Assembly: GCF_000258425.1 (NCBI RefSeq)
Contig: NC_017461.1
Span: forward strand, 682,001 to 746,000
Reading direction: 5' to 3'
DNA: 64,000 bases
DNA from: Fervidicoccus fontis Kam940
GTDB taxonomy: Archaea; Thermoproteota; Thermoprotei_A; Sulfolobales; Fervidicoccaceae
A program made the position numbers and the translations under genes. Below the pieces are notes generated by a model. It saw nothing but the letters and a program-made list of their open reading frames with translations, had not been told where the DNA came from and did not search any database. Below, in pieces: positions 1-8,313 of this stretch. How positions within the stretch are numbered: position 1 is the stretch's first letter; every line of letters starts with the position of its first letter.

Positions 1-925
1 ATAATTCTTCGTTAAATTCTATCTGATTTCTATAGTGGGCGCTGAGAACCCATAGCCTTATAACTTCAGGTTTGTATTTAGATAGTAGATCTTTCAGGAA
101 TACAATGTTACCTAAGCTTTTGCTCATTTTTTCTCCTCTTATAGTCAGCATGCCTGTATGTAACCAGTATCTTACCCACGGTTTAATCCCGAAGAGCGCT
201 TCAGACTGCGCCCTCTCGTTCTCGTGATGAGGAAAGATGAGGTCTCCTCCCCCTCCATGTATGTCTATAGGAACTCCTAAGTATTTAGAAGACATTACAC
301 TGCATTCTATATGCCATCCTGGTCTGCCATATCCCCAAGGGCTCTCCCAATATGGCTCTCCTTCCTTCATCTTCTTCCACAATGCAAAGTCGAAGGGATT
401 TTTCTTTTCCTTTATAACTTCCTCTTCCTGCCTCCAATTTTCTCCACCTGTCTTCTTTGAAAGCTCTCCGTAAGCATCATATTTGCTCACATCAAAATAC
501 ACACTTCCGTTTGACTCATATGCATATCCCTTTTCTATCAGCCTTTTCACAGCATCAATAATATCTTCAATATGATGCGTAACCCTTGGAAGAATGTCTG
601 GCTCAATTCTCAGTTTCTCTATGGCATTTATATAATCTTCTGTATAGAAATCTGCGATCTCCTTCCAGCTCTTTCCCTCCTGATTCGCCCTTTTTATTAT
701 CTTATCATCAATATCTGTTACGTTTTGGACATGAATCACCTTGTAGCCTCTTAGCTGGAAGTATTTTTTAATCGCATCAAAAGAAATATAAGTTCGGGCA
801 TGACCGATATGGGAGTAATCGTATACTGTTGGACCGCACACGTACATTTTCACAATTCCTTCTTCACTCGAAACGAACTCTTCGATCTGTCTGGTCAAGG
901 TATTATAAATCTTGATTTTCGGCAT
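1..925 (-). CDS. cysS: Cysteinyl-tRNA synthetase, C-terminus cut by window edge
   Basis: Charges tRNA-Cys with cysteine in the cytoplasm. The start is ATG at 923-925, and 308 codons read without a stop to the left edge. Class I synthetase signatures are visible: [10 protein letters not shown] near residues 27-36, with a cysteine that is usually a zinc ligand; the HIGH motif (SHIGHAR) at about 38-44; WHIECS further on; and EKMSKS at about 264-269. The gene therefore covers the catalytic core and only the C-terminal part lies outside the window. It is absent from a simple complete-ORF listing because it has no stop here. A GAGGACTG Shine-Dalgarno-like stretch precedes the start. It is divergent from alba across a 480-bp gap. 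Confidence 0.95.
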   Translation of the reverse strand, partial: MPKIKIYNTLTRQIEEFVSSEEGIVKMYVCGPTVYDYSHIGHARTYISFDAIKKYFQLRGYKVIHVQNVTDIDDKIIKRANQEGKSWKEIADFYTEDYINAIEKLRIEPDILPRVTHHIEDIIDAVKRLIEKGYAYESNGSVYFDVSKYDAYGELSKKTGGENWRQEEEVIKEKKNPFDFALWKKMKEGEPYWESPWGYGRPGWHIECSVMSSKYLGVPIDIHGGGGDLIFPHHENERAQSEALFGIKPWVRYWLHTGMLTIRGEKMSKSLGNIVFLKDLLSKYKPEVIRLWVLSAHYRNQIEFNEEL

Positions 926-1407
926 CAATTTTGAACAGTCCTCGTAAGAAATTTTTTTCCAAAGCTAAAATAATTAATCTTTATATTTTGTAGATAGAAA
1001 AGTTGTTTATAAAAAGTTTCTTCATTCATTTGATATGGAAACATTCCTAAATTTGTTTGGAAACCCGCTATTCTTTTGAATGATTCTCACTTCTTCCCTG
1101 TCCTTAAGGTTTAGGTCTTGCGCAATGATTTGTCATCTTGGGGCTATATACCTCGGAAAAGATTAATGCTATTTCTGGCTTTGCTAAATTTTCTCGATAA
1201 TACAATAACCAAGATCTTCAGAAGGTTAAATTGTTCAAAATTTAAAAGAATAAGTTTAAAAAGTAGTAAAGACTTATAAATGTCAGAATTAAATAAATTC
1301 AAACAAGAGTGATGACAGAGCTAACCTTAGGGGTTAGCTCGGAACCGTCAGTAAATTGTTGGAATACAAAAATTCCTAAAACGGAAAATATTAAAAAGGT
1401 GGAAAAC
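926..1407. other. Divergent intergenic region between cysS and alba
   Basis: About 480 bp without a convincing gene of its own. Near 1004-1014 (TTTATAAA) and 983-993 (TATATTTTG) there are AT-rich boxes that could drive cysS leftwards. TTATAAAT at about 1274-1281 is the best TATA box for alba rightwards. The stretch 1020-1250 shows no RNA fold, repeat or coding bias that I can support. The last 100 bp are the alba leader, described separately. Confidence 0.5.
1271..1407 (+). promoter_or_regulatory. alba promoter and leader with a perfect 9-bp hairpin
   Basis: A TATA-like TTATAAAT lies at about 1274-1281, so transcription should begin near 1303-1310. A perfect inverted repeat follows: GAGCTAACC at 1318-1326, loop TTAGG, GGTTAGCTC at 1332-1340. 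The alba ATG at 1408 has its own Shine-Dalgarno (AAGGTGG, about 1396-1402). The leader is open in frame with alba from GTG 1309/ATG 1312, so a leaderless 33-34-residue N-terminal extension is formally possible. The internal start gives the normal Alba length and is preferred. Confidence 0.45.
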
Positions 1408-1704
1408 ATGGCAACCCAAGGAACTACCCCAAGTAATGTAATATTAGTTGGTAAAAAACCAGTTATGAACTACGTAATGGCTGTATTAGCCCTCCTCAAC
1501 CAAGGCGTTGACGAGGTAATAGTAAAAGCAAGAGGGAGGGCTATTAGCAAAGCTGTAGACGCTGTAGAAATAATAAGAAATAAACTACTAGCAGAAAAAG
1601 TAGAAGTAAAAGACATAAAAATAGGAAGCCAAGTAGTTCAAGGACAGGATAGAACAAGCAGAGTCAGCACAATAGAAATTACATTAAAACTAGGAAGAAA
1701 ATAA
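1408..1704 (+). CDS. albA: Alba DNA/RNA-binding chromatin protein
   Basis: A 98-residue basic protein that coats DNA and RNA in archaeal chromatin as a dimer. The family signature is clear: [17 protein letters not shown] near the N-terminus, with the lysine pair (GKKP) that contacts nucleic acid and is acetylated in Sulfolobus Alba. This is followed by [21 protein letters not shown], the central helix, and a C-terminal IEITLKL strand. I chose ATG 1408 because AAGGTGG sits 6 bases upstream and the product then matches the usual 90-100 residue length. The open frame continues upstream to 1309. A poly-T terminator follows directly. It appears to be a single-gene transcript. Confidence 0.95.
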   Translation: MATQGTTPSNVILVGKKPVMNYVMAVLALLNQGVDEVIVKARGRAISKAVDAVEIIRNKLLAEKVEVKDIKIGSQVVQGQDRTSRVSTIEITLKLGRK

Positions 1705-1732
1705 GCACGAAAAATAAAGACTAAAAATACAG

Positions 1733-1753
1733 TTTTTTGTTTTTTATATTTTT
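1733..1753 (+). terminator. Poly-T terminator after alba
   Basis: Two T tracts, TTTTTTGTTTTTT followed by ATATTTTT, begin about 30 bp after the alba stop. Archaeal RNA polymerase terminates at such U-rich runs without needing a hairpin. Confidence 0.6.
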
Positions 1754-1781
1754 AACAACCCAAAGTCTTAATAAATGAAAA

Positions 1782-2001
1782 CCTCGTCTTTAAGCGGGGA
1801 TGGGGTAAAGTTTTAAATATTTCTTCACAAAATGAATTTGGGATGTTCCCCGCTATGAAGGATGTTTAATATATCCCATACATTAATGAGATGCATGAGA
1901 TGGGGGAGCAGTGAGCCTCCCGAACCTTCAGAGAAGGGCGGAGGCGCAAAACCCTCAGCTAAGCGCTGGAAGCTCCGCCATTTAATGGCGGGGTAGCTCA
2001 C
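1782..2001 (+). mobile_element. Short non-autonomous IS200/IS605-like element (PATE-like)
   Basis: About 220 bp bounded by two imperfect-palindrome ends and lacking any transposase gene. The left hairpin is CCTCG(1782-1786)-TCTTTAAG-CGGGG(1795-1799), with one G-U pair. The right hairpin is CCGCCAT(1975-1981)-TTA-ATGGCGG(1985-1991), followed by GGTAGCTCAC. Subterminal hairpins instead of terminal inverted repeats are the hallmark of IS200/IS605 elements. The G/C-rich right part stands out sharply from the AT-rich surroundings. Neither tnpA nor tnpB is present, so it would need proteins supplied in trans. Exact boundaries are uncertain because no empty site is available. Confidence 0.5.
1895..1993 (+). 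ncRNA. omegaRNA-like structured RNA at element right end
   Basis: The G/C-rich 3' half of the element can fold: GGGAG(1904-1908) pairs with CTCCC(1917-1921), and GGCGGAG(1937-1943) can pair with CTCCGCC(1973-1979). The same CTCCGCCAT can alternatively form the right-end hairpin with ATGGCGG(1985-1991). Competing structures that end at the element's right end are typical of the omegaRNA (reRNA) guides of TnpB-encoding IS605 elements, where the guide is the flanking DNA just beyond the end. Here no tnpB accompanies it, so function would depend on a TnpB elsewhere. Transcription is not shown by the sequence. Confidence 0.35.
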
Positions 2002-2066
2002 AATGCTCTGTTACTCTTAGAAATATAACATAGTCAAGAGATAATAGATTCATCTGGCTTTTAATA

Positions 2067-3095
2067 CTAAAAAAGGACATCAATCACGTACCAAATATAT
2101 CCCGCTAGTCCTATTGGAGCAGTAACTCCAAAATAGCCAAAATAAATAGCTATAGCTTCTATTGGAGAAATAATCAGCGCGATTGCCAAAGCTGATACGG
2201 ATGAATAAGATAATTCATATATATTCAAAATAAGTGCTATAGCTGGATAAAAGGTTCCGAATAATGCTTTTTCGCCGATTATCACGCTAATCCCTTCGCT
2301 ATCCCTTCCTTTAATTACAAAAATAAGCCCTACTATAAATTCTGGGATAATCCCAGCTAACGGTGTAATGATCACTGAAAGCGCACTCTGATCTAATCCA
2401 TATTCCTGCCCCAAAGAAAAAATTCCATTTACTATGAGCTCACCACCCACATACAAAAGCACTATTGACACAAATACCTGCAGTATGGAATTCTTCAAAG
2501 AGAGATTCCTTCTCTCGACTTCCACTTCACTCGTCTTAAGAGATTTTTTAGCATAGACGAAATAAATTAAAAGAAGAGCTACACCGTAAATTCTCCCTAA
2601 CAATCCATATTTTTCAGGATGGAGAAAAATTATTGGAAGCAGAGGAAGTGTAAATATTAATAAAGGGATTGCGACGCTTCTGTCCACATGCAAGATTCTG
2701 CTACTTCTCTTTCCCAAATAGTATCCTAAAAAAGCAGCGATGACAATTACCGGATATACAATCGTGCTGGCCATAAATGGCTGGGAAACTATCGATCCCC
2801 AAAAAATTCTATACTTTCCCTCAAATAAAGCGATGAGGAGAATAGCAAGCTCAGGTGCAGAAGTAAATATGGGAGCCAATATCATTGATATTCCTATAGA
2901 TGACTTCTTAAACCTCCAGCTGATCCAGTCTACAAGTTGTTCTACAAGCATGCCTGCATATATAGAAACTAGGACTCCTATGCTCGTCTCTGCAATCGTC
3001 CAAACTGAGCTTCCGTTAATCAATTTTGATCTCTCTTTTTTATTTTTCTGAAAGAATAAAAAGTTAACGTTGAGAATGAAATTAATAATGAACAA
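2067..3095 (-). CDS. CaCA-type sodium/calcium exchanger family membrane protein
   Basis: Predicted inner-membrane cation antiporter of about 320-342 residues with roughly ten hydrophobic segments. Two inverted alpha-repeats characteristic of the Ca2+/cation antiporter family are visible. The first contains APIFTSAPELAILL followed by EGK and WGSIVSQPF. The second contains TPLAGIIPEFIVGL, with KGRDSEG and IIGEKALFGTFYPA. The acidic residue following a proline in each repeat (SAPE, IIPE) is the expected ion ligand. The longest frame starts at TTG 3095 and adds a hydrophobic stretch. TTG 3023, preceded by GAGAT, gives a more ordinary N-terminus, so the start is uncertain. It stands alone and is divergent from gdhA. 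The transported ion cannot be told from sequence. Confidence 0.75.
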   Translation of the reverse strand: MFIINFILNVNFLFFQKNKKERSKLINGSSVWTIAETSIGVLVSIYAGMLVEQLVDWISWRFKKSSIGISMILAPIFTSAPELAILLIALFEGKYRIFWGSIVSQPFMASTIVYPVIVIAAFLGYYLGKRSSRILHVDRSVAIPLLIFTLPLLPIIFLHPEKYGLLGRIYGVALLLIYFVYAKKSLKTSEVEVERRNLSLKNSILQVFVSIVLLYVGGELIVNGIFSLGQEYGLDQSALSVIITPLAGIIPEFIVGLIFVIKGRDSEGISVIIGEKALFGTFYPAIALILNIYELSYSSVSALAIALIISPIEAIAIYFGYFGVTAPIGLAGYIWYVIDVLF

Positions 3096-3299
3096 AAATA
3101 ACTTCTTTAAAAATTTTTAAAACAAAGCTATAAGATAAAAAAAAGAAACAACTACAAGAAAAAATAAAACAATCATATCTAAAAAAATATAAATTACTAT
3201 GATTTTAAATAAATGGTATTATAATGTTTTTTAGTAAACAAAAATTTTTTAACCCAAAATAAAAAAAATAATACATTGCGAAAAAATTTATCGTGTTTA

Positions 3300-4580
3300 A
3301 TGGTGATGAATTTGTCAAAATATTTTGAATGGGAATTAGGAGTTTTAAAAGAAGCAGTAAACCTTGCTGGATTACCTAGCGAGGTTTTTGACTACCTAAG
3401 CAAGCCAGATAGAATTATTCAAGTTAAGATTCCATTAAGACTTGACAATGGCAAACTAGTCGTATTTGAGGGTTATAGAGTCCAACACAACAATGCGCTT
3501 GGACCTTATAAAGGAGGAATAAGATATCATCCAGAAGTTACATTGGAGACCGACATGGCGCTAGCTCTTGGCATGACACTTAAGAACTCTCTTGCGGGAA
3601 TTCCTTATGGAGGAGGCAAAGGCGCAGTAAAGGTTGATCCTTCTAAGCTCAGCATGAGGGAGCTTGAAGCTTTAAGCAGAACGTATGTTAGAGGGATTTA
3701 CAAATTAATCGGTCCAGAAGAGGATATACCAGCACCTGACGTTAATACTAATCCACAGATAATGGCTTGGATGGTAGATGAATATAGCAAATTAACTGGA
3801 AAGAACGTGCCAGCTGTATTTACTGCAAAACCGCCAGAGCTTTGGGGCAACCCCGTGAGAATTTATTCTACTGGATATGGAGTTGCTGTTATGGCAAAAG
3901 AAGCGGCAGACCTATGGATGGGAGGATTAAAAGACAAGAAAGTTGCAGTGCATGGCTTCGGAAATGTTGGTAGCTATGCAGCCTACTGGATTTCAAAGTT
4001 CGGAGCAAAAGTTATAGCTATTAGTAATGCATATGGAAGCGTATATGACCCAGAGGGAATTGATGTGGAACTCGCTTTAAAATCTCCAGAGATCTTAAAA
4101 GATGTAAGAAACTATCCAAGAGGTCAAAAATCCAACGATCCTGATACAATACTATATACAGATGTTGACATATTGCTTCCATGTAGCTTAGAAAATGTTA
4201 TAACGGCCGAAAAAGCTAAGAACATAAAAGCTAAACTTATCGTCGAAGGTGCAAACGGTCCAACAACTCCTGATGCAGAAAAGATTCTCTATTCAAGAAA
4301 GGATTTCGTTGCAGTAATTCCAGACATTCTTGCAAATGCAGGAGGAGTAATAATGTCTTACCTCGAGTGGGTGGAGAACTTGCAGTGGTACTTCTGGGAT
4401 GAGGAAGAAACTAGGCAGAAACTTAGCTCAATAATGAGCAACAACTTCAATAGGACTAACATATACTGGAATAAACTAAGAGAGAGACATCCAGAGAGAT
4501 TAGTTACTATGAGAGATGCAGCATTCGCTCTTGCGGTAGAAAGAGTTTACACTGCAATGAAGCTCAGAGGATGGATCTAA
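3300..4580 (+). CDS. gdhA: Glutamate dehydrogenase
   Basis: Interconverts glutamate and 2-oxoglutarate plus ammonia; in peptide-fermenting archaea it channels amino-acid nitrogen. About 426 residues. Substrate-site motifs are present: [11 protein letters not shown] near residues 69-78 and [13 protein letters not shown] near 102-114, whose second lysine is catalytic. The Rossmann nucleotide site is [11 protein letters not shown] at about 215-225, and [15 protein letters not shown] near the C-terminus is typical. I prefer ATG 3300 or ATG 3306 over the longer TTG 3276 frame, because family members start just before the SKYFEWE-like segment. The AT-rich upstream region may hold a leaderless promoter. 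Coenzyme choice (NAD or NADP) is not decided. Confidence 0.95.
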   Translation: MVMNLSKYFEWELGVLKEAVNLAGLPSEVFDYLSKPDRIIQVKIPLRLDNGKLVVFEGYRVQHNNALGPYKGGIRYHPEVTLETDMALALGMTLKNSLAGIPYGGGKGAVKVDPSKLSMRELEALSRTYVRGIYKLIGPEEDIPAPDVNTNPQIMAWMVDEYSKLTGKNVPAVFTAKPPELWGNPVRIYSTGYGVAVMAKEAADLWMGGLKDKKVAVHGFGNVGSYAAYWISKFGAKVIAISNAYGSVYDPEGIDVELALKSPEILKDVRNYPRGQKSNDPDTILYTDVDILLPCSLENVITAEKAKNIKAKLIVEGANGPTTPDAEKILYSRKDFVAVIPDILANAGGVIMSYLEWVENLQWYFWDEEETRQKLSSIMSNNFNRTNIYWNKLRERHPERLVTMRDAAFALAVERVYTAMKLRGWI

Positions 4581-4581
4581 T

Positions 4582-4624
4582 TTTTCAATCTTTTTTAAAT
4601 TTTTATTAACTTTTTTCTTTTTAA
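4582..4624 (+). terminator. Multiple T tracts after gdhA
   Basis: Four T runs of five or six (about 4582, 4592, 4601 and 4612) directly follow the gdhA stop. Clustered T tracts are the usual archaeal intrinsic terminator. They also separate gdhA from the next gene at 4658. Confidence 0.55.
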
Positions 4625-4657
4625 AAAGAATTGTCTTTCGGTTAAAAAAGAGTACAA

Positions 4658-5944
4658 ATGAGGTTATTGTTTTTGGAAAAAAAGGAATTATTAGTTGCCA
4701 TAGCATTGCTCTCCTTGATTTTTCTGACAGCTACAGCAAGCATAATGCATGCTGAACAGACTTCCTCTTATGTTAAATTTTTCGTTTATGGAGAAACGAG
4801 ATGTCCTTATTGCATGCATCAGATTTCTTTCTTTAATACTACTTTTTCTCAGAACTACTATTTCTGCGATATATCATCAAACACCACATGTCTGACAAAT
4901 TTTGCAAATTGGCTTAGATTCTCTAACATGTCTTTATCCGTTCCTCAAACTTTTGTGATATATAATAATACCAATTTGCTTGCAATCGTTATTGGAGATG
5001 TTGAAAATACCACATTTTGGAATTTGTTCCTTTCCTCACCCCCAAATCAAACAGGCTTTCCCGTTTATGTAGCAACTGATACAGGTGAAGTTTTAGCAGG
5101 GTATGTAAATGCAAATACACAACAACAAGAGTATATCATCTATAGATTCATCCTAGGACAAAACGTCACATTTACTACAACATCGACTCTAACGAATACG
5201 ACAACTGCGCCCGCTAACACTACAACTTCGATTACAAATACTACAATTCCTAATTCATACCAATATTCGGGTAATTCTTTCATTGCAACTCTAGTCTCTT
5301 TGGCTGCTAGTGATGCCGTTAACATTTGTATAATATCTGTATATAGCTTGCTAATAGTTACAATAGCAGTAAATAAATCGAGAAAGCGAGCAGCAATTTC
5401 AGGCCTTGGATTTGCATTAGGAATATTCACAGGCTATTTAGCTCTTGGGCTAGGACTTCTGAAGGTAATATCATCTTTAGGGACTTTACCCTCAACAATT
5501 GCTAGATACATTTTAGCATTTTACGGAATTATATTGATAATATATTCCGCATATTCTTATTTAACTCAGAAAAGGAACTGTATAATATGTAAAGAAAATG
5601 AGGGTAAAAATAATAAGTCCTTCTTAAACATAAAGAGCTGGATGAATAAAAGTCCTGCGTTGCACTACATTCTCGGTCTAATTTTATCAATTTCACTCAT
5701 ACCATGCTCTGCAGGACCATATATAGTTTTTATTTTGCTACTATCTACTGTAAGCGGAATGCTGACAAAAATATTATATCTACTTATATATGATATAATA
5801 TTTGTTGCCCCTCTCCTAATACTCCTTGAAATTATAGTGCTTACATTGAAAAAGGTTAATGAAAGAAAAGTTGCTATTGTGAGAGAGTTGGTCTTTATAA
5901 TAGCTGGACTCTTATTGATAGTTTTAGCAATAAGACCTATCTAG
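4658..5944 (+). CDS. Secreted thioredoxin-like domain fused to CcdA-like membrane domain
   Basis: A 428-residue protein predicted to carry reducing equivalents across the membrane. In order: a signal or anchor segment (about 9-28); an extracytoplasmic thioredoxin-like domain with the redox motif RCPYC (Cys49, Cys52) and a cis-Pro region (SVPQTF); a Thr/Asn-rich linker (about 171-200); then six or so membrane helices. The helices resemble CcdA/DsbD: SDAVNIC in the first (Cys224) and LIPCSAGP in a later one (Cys350) match the CcdA Cys pair. Many N-x-S/T sequons suggest N-glycosylation outside the cell. DsbD joins similar modules in the opposite order. It starts at ATG 4658, after the gdhA terminator. 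The physiological substrate is unknown. Confidence 0.75.
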   Translation: MRLLFLEKKELLVAIALLSLIFLTATASIMHAEQTSSYVKFFVYGETRCPYCMHQISFFNTTFSQNYYFCDISSNTTCLTNFANWLRFSNMSLSVPQTFVIYNNTNLLAIVIGDVENTTFWNLFLSSPPNQTGFPVYVATDTGEVLAGYVNANTQQQEYIIYRFILGQNVTFTTTSTLTNTTTAPANTTTSITNTTIPNSYQYSGNSFIATLVSLAASDAVNICIISVYSLLIVTIAVNKSRKRAAISGLGFALGIFTGYLALGLGLLKVISSLGTLPSTIARYILAFYGIILIIYSAYSYLTQKRNCIICKENEGKNNKSFLNIKSWMNKSPALHYILGLILSISLIPCSAGPYIVFILLLSTVSGMLTKILYLLIYDIIFVAPLLILLEIIVLTLKKVNERKVAIVRELVFIIAGLLLIVLAIRPI

Positions 5945-6000
5945 CTAATCAACGCTTTTTTAATTTAATAAAATTGCAGAAAAAGATTATGTGATGATCA

Positions 6001-6588
6001 TTGAAAAGGGTAAGACTTTTTCTATCTGATGTTAGAAGAAAGCTTCTCTATATTTACCTCTCTCTGATTTACAGAATATATCCTGCTAGCCCAAAATTTG
6101 AAGAATACAGAATAGCAAAAAATGAAGCAGAGCTGAACAATTGTCGTAAGATTCTCGATATCGGTTGCGGTAAAGGAAATTTTGGTAAAATACTAGACAA
6201 CTTTGAAATGTATATTGGAGTTGATGTTTTGAACATTTTTGATAAAGATGATAAAAGAGAATATATAAGATCCTCCATGGATAGCCTACCATTTCGCGAG
6301 GGATTCTTTTTTGACTGTTCTTTTTTCATAAACTCTATTTTCTACTCAAATTCTTGGAAAAACTCACTTACTGAAGCAAAAAAATACAGCAAAAAAATTG
6401 TGCTGATTGACATAGACAAGACATATCCACACATATTCTTTCTTGACCTGTTAGAGGGAAGAATAAGGAAAAGACCTAGCGATATAGTAAAAGAGCTTCC
6501 ACAAGGGGTTAAAGTCGTAATGCAAAAAAGTGGAGAAACATTTATGATCCTTATAGAAAACTTAAACACTGATTATCGTGACAATTAG
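6001..6588 (+). CDS. Class I SAM-dependent methyltransferase-like protein
   Basis: A 195-residue protein with a recognisable SAM-binding core. Motif I is ILDIGCGKGNFGKIL near residues 52-66, followed by an acidic strand end (YIGVDV, about 72-77) and a motif like MDSLPFREGFFD near 93-105. The usual NPPY motif of DNA or RNA base methylases is not seen, so the substrate is unknown. The start is TTG 6001 with GTGATGAT just upstream; an in-frame stop lies six bases before it, so no longer protein is possible. The C-terminus is short for the family. It lies downstream of the thioredoxin-CcdA gene and could be in the same transcript. Confidence 0.6.
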   Translation: MKRVRLFLSDVRRKLLYIYLSLIYRIYPASPKFEEYRIAKNEAELNNCRKILDIGCGKGNFGKILDNFEMYIGVDVLNIFDKDDKREYIRSSMDSLPFREGFFFDCSFFINSIFYSNSWKNSLTEAKKYSKKIVLIDIDKTYPHIFFLDLLEGRIRKRPSDIVKELPQGVKVVMQKSGETFMILIENLNTDYRDN

Positions 6589-6613
6589 AAATGAATGTAT
6601 AGATATTTCAAAA

Positions 6614-6812
6614 AAGCCTAGACAAAGTGTTTTGAGTTTCATAAAGGTTTATAGGGGCTGATATTGATTATCTGATTTGAGATAGAAAACATGCTCCTCA
6701 AATACTGTGCGCGTGAAAGCTCCAAAGCTACATGCAGAACCAAGAAGGGATGCAGGGGAATAGAAATGATAGGATGATATTGATCTATGAACTTATATGA
6801 GACCTGAACCCC
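6614..6812 (-). repeat. Relic repeat, copy A (most degraded)
   Basis: About 200 bp matching the repeats at 22701-23030 and 52624-52960. It shares the end GCCTAGACAAA...TGTTTTGAGTTTCATAAA (6616 onwards), the block ATGCAGAACCAAGAAGGGATGCA (about 6732-6754) and the other end GAACTTATATGAGA (about 6790-6803). The middle third is deleted or replaced. The transposase-like reading frame seen in the other copies is destroyed. Orientation is given by that relic frame. Confidence 0.7.
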
Positions 6813-6960
6813 TTGTTATTTTATCTCATAGACAATTCTTTGAAAACATTACATTAATTAAAAAGAAAACTTTTCTGGATAGAATCAAAGTTACATTCTT
6901 ATGCCCATTGATCCTTAAAAATATTATTTTTTAAAAAAATAATGATAGAGAGATGTAGAG

Positions 6961-7260
6961 ATGGAAGAAAAGAGAAAGCTTGTTGTTTACGGTTTAAAAG
7001 GCTGCAGTCCTTGTGAAAGAGCTTTTTTATTTCTCAAAAAAGCAGGAATAGAGTTTGAGTATGTAGAAATTAGCAATTGTGATGATGCTAATATTGAGGA
7101 GGTTCTCTTTTATGAGGACGGAGAGGCTCTTCTTCCATTAATATTAGATAAAAAAACCGAATCGATCTTGATCGGATGCCCTAAAAGCTATGAAAGATTT
7201 ATTGAAGAGCTTAGAAAGAGTATAAAAATATATGCTATTAATGATAAACAAAAAACATAG
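6961..7260 (+). CDS. Glutaredoxin/thioredoxin-fold small redox protein
   Basis: A 99-residue cytoplasmic protein opening with a beta strand (LVVYGL) and then KGCSPCERAF, a CxxC redox site at residues 15-18, followed by a helix FLFLKKAGIEFEYVEI. This is the classic glutaredoxin layout. The cis-Pro site appears to be ALLPLIL near 60-66. Nothing indicates glutathione binding, so it probably works as a protein disulfide reductase or a small carrier. It begins at ATG 6961 after a repeat-containing gap, and overlaps the longest version of the next frame but not the preferred start at 7271. It sits 1.0 kb from the thioredoxin-CcdA fusion, a possible partner. Confidence 0.75.
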   Translation: MEEKRKLVVYGLKGCSPCERAFLFLKKAGIEFEYVEISNCDDANIEEVLFYEDGEALLPLILDKKTESILIGCPKSYERFIEELRKSIKIYAINDKQKT

Positions 7261-7270
7261 GTATTGGAAA

Positions 7271-7453
7271 ATGGCAGAAAAGGGCAAAGAAAAAGAAGTT
7301 TGGATCGAGGAAAAAATAAAGATTCTAGATGAAAAGTACAAAAATGCAAGTGAAGAAATAGATGACCTCTTCCAAAGTACACTAAACGAGTTTGAACATC
7401 TGCTGAAAAGTAAAGGAAAAGAGTATAGTGAAAAGCTTAAAGAGAGGAAGTGA
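7271..7453 (+). CDS. Small charged helical protein of unknown function
   Basis: A 60-residue Lys/Glu-rich protein with heptad-like spacing (VWIEEKIKILDEKYKN, then IDDLFQSTLNEFEHLL), probably a coiled coil. The longer frame from 7232 would overlap the glutaredoxin gene. ATG 7271 leaves a 10-bp gap and a GGTATTGG stretch upstream. It lies between the glutaredoxin gene and nadE on the same strand and is probably co-transcribed. I do not recognise the family. Confidence 0.55.
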   Translation: MAEKGKEKEVWIEEKIKILDEKYKNASEEIDDLFQSTLNEFEHLLKSKGKEYSEKLKERK

Positions 7454-7497
7454 AAAATTACATATCATCTTAAAAAGACTTTTACAAGTGGTTCTAG

Positions 7498-8313
7498 ATG
7501 TCAGATGACTTTGCATTTTTGGAAAAAATGGATTACATAAAAGTGGATGGGGCAATCAGTTCTTGCATAAAAAATTATTTAGAAAGAAGCAATGCTTCTG
7601 GATATGTAATCGGATTGAGCGGCGGACTAGATTCAACTGTCACATTATATATGCTTGTAAGATCCGTAGGGAGAGAAAAGGTTTTTGGTCTAATAATGCC
7701 AGAAATTGAAAGCAATTTGGAAGATATCAATGATGCTATTTACATTGCTGAAAAATTAGGAATAAAATATAGCGTTTTAGATATAACCAATGTGGTAAGA
7801 TCTGCTCTTGATCTCTTTGGAGAAAGTTACGAAACGGCTGATAAGAAAGCTAAAGGTAATTTAAAGGCAAGAGCCAGAATGATGATCCTCTATTATTTTG
7901 CAAACAAAAACAATTACTTAGTTGCTGCAACTAGCGATAAAAGCGAATATCTTCTCGGGTATTTTACGAAGTGGGGTGACGGAGCTGGAGACATTTATCC
8001 CATCGCAAATCTTTATAAAACACAAGTTAGGCAACTTGCTCTTTACCTCGGGGTGCCGGAAAAAATCTCTTATAAGCCGAGTAGCCCTGGACTATGGCCT
8101 GGGCAGAAAGCTACTGATGAGTTAAAATATGACTATTCAATTCTGGACAAAATAATTTTTCTATTGGTAGAGAAGCAGGAGACTGTAGAAAACGTAAGCA
8201 AAATGCTGAACATTGAAAAATCTGATGTAGAAAATATTTGGAATACAATTTTAAAGAACTCTCATAAGAGAATACCACTTAATTCTTGCACCGTATCAGG
8301 TGTTAGAGAATGA
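7498..8313 (+). CDS. nadE: NH3-dependent NAD+ synthetase
   Basis: Makes NAD+ from deamido-NAD+, ATP and ammonia. The 271 residues match the stand-alone synthetase without a glutaminase domain. The N-type ATP pyrophosphatase loop SGGLDSTV is at residues 41-48. TSDKSEYLLGYFTKWGDGAGD, the deamido-NAD and ammonia region, is near 142-162, and PIANLYKTQVR and PSPGLWPGQ-like segments follow. It starts at ATG 7498. Its stop overlaps the next gene's ATG (ATGA at 8310-8313), so the two are translationally coupled. NMN adenylyltransferase, the previous step, is encoded at 37.3 kb in this window. Confidence 0.95.
   Translation: MSDDFAFLEKMDYIKVDGAISSCIKNYLERSNASGYVIGLSGGLDSTVTLYMLVRSVGREKVFGLIMPEIESNLEDINDAIYIAEKLGIKYSVLDITNVVRSALDLFGESYETADKKAKGNLKARARMMILYYFANKNNYLVAATSDKSEYLLGYFTKWGDGAGDIYPIANLYKTQVRQLALYLGVPEKISYKPSSPGLWPGQKATDELKYDYSILDKIIFLLVEKQETVENVSKMLNIEKSDVENIWNTILKNSHKRIPLNSCTVSGVRE

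Noticed and set aside
1895-2001. SRP (7S) RNA or RNase P RNA
   Set aside because: A GGGGGAGCAG-like run suggested SRP RNA, but the GNAR tetraloop helix, the expected length near 300 nt and RNase P core motifs are absent. The hairpin-bounded element explains the region better.
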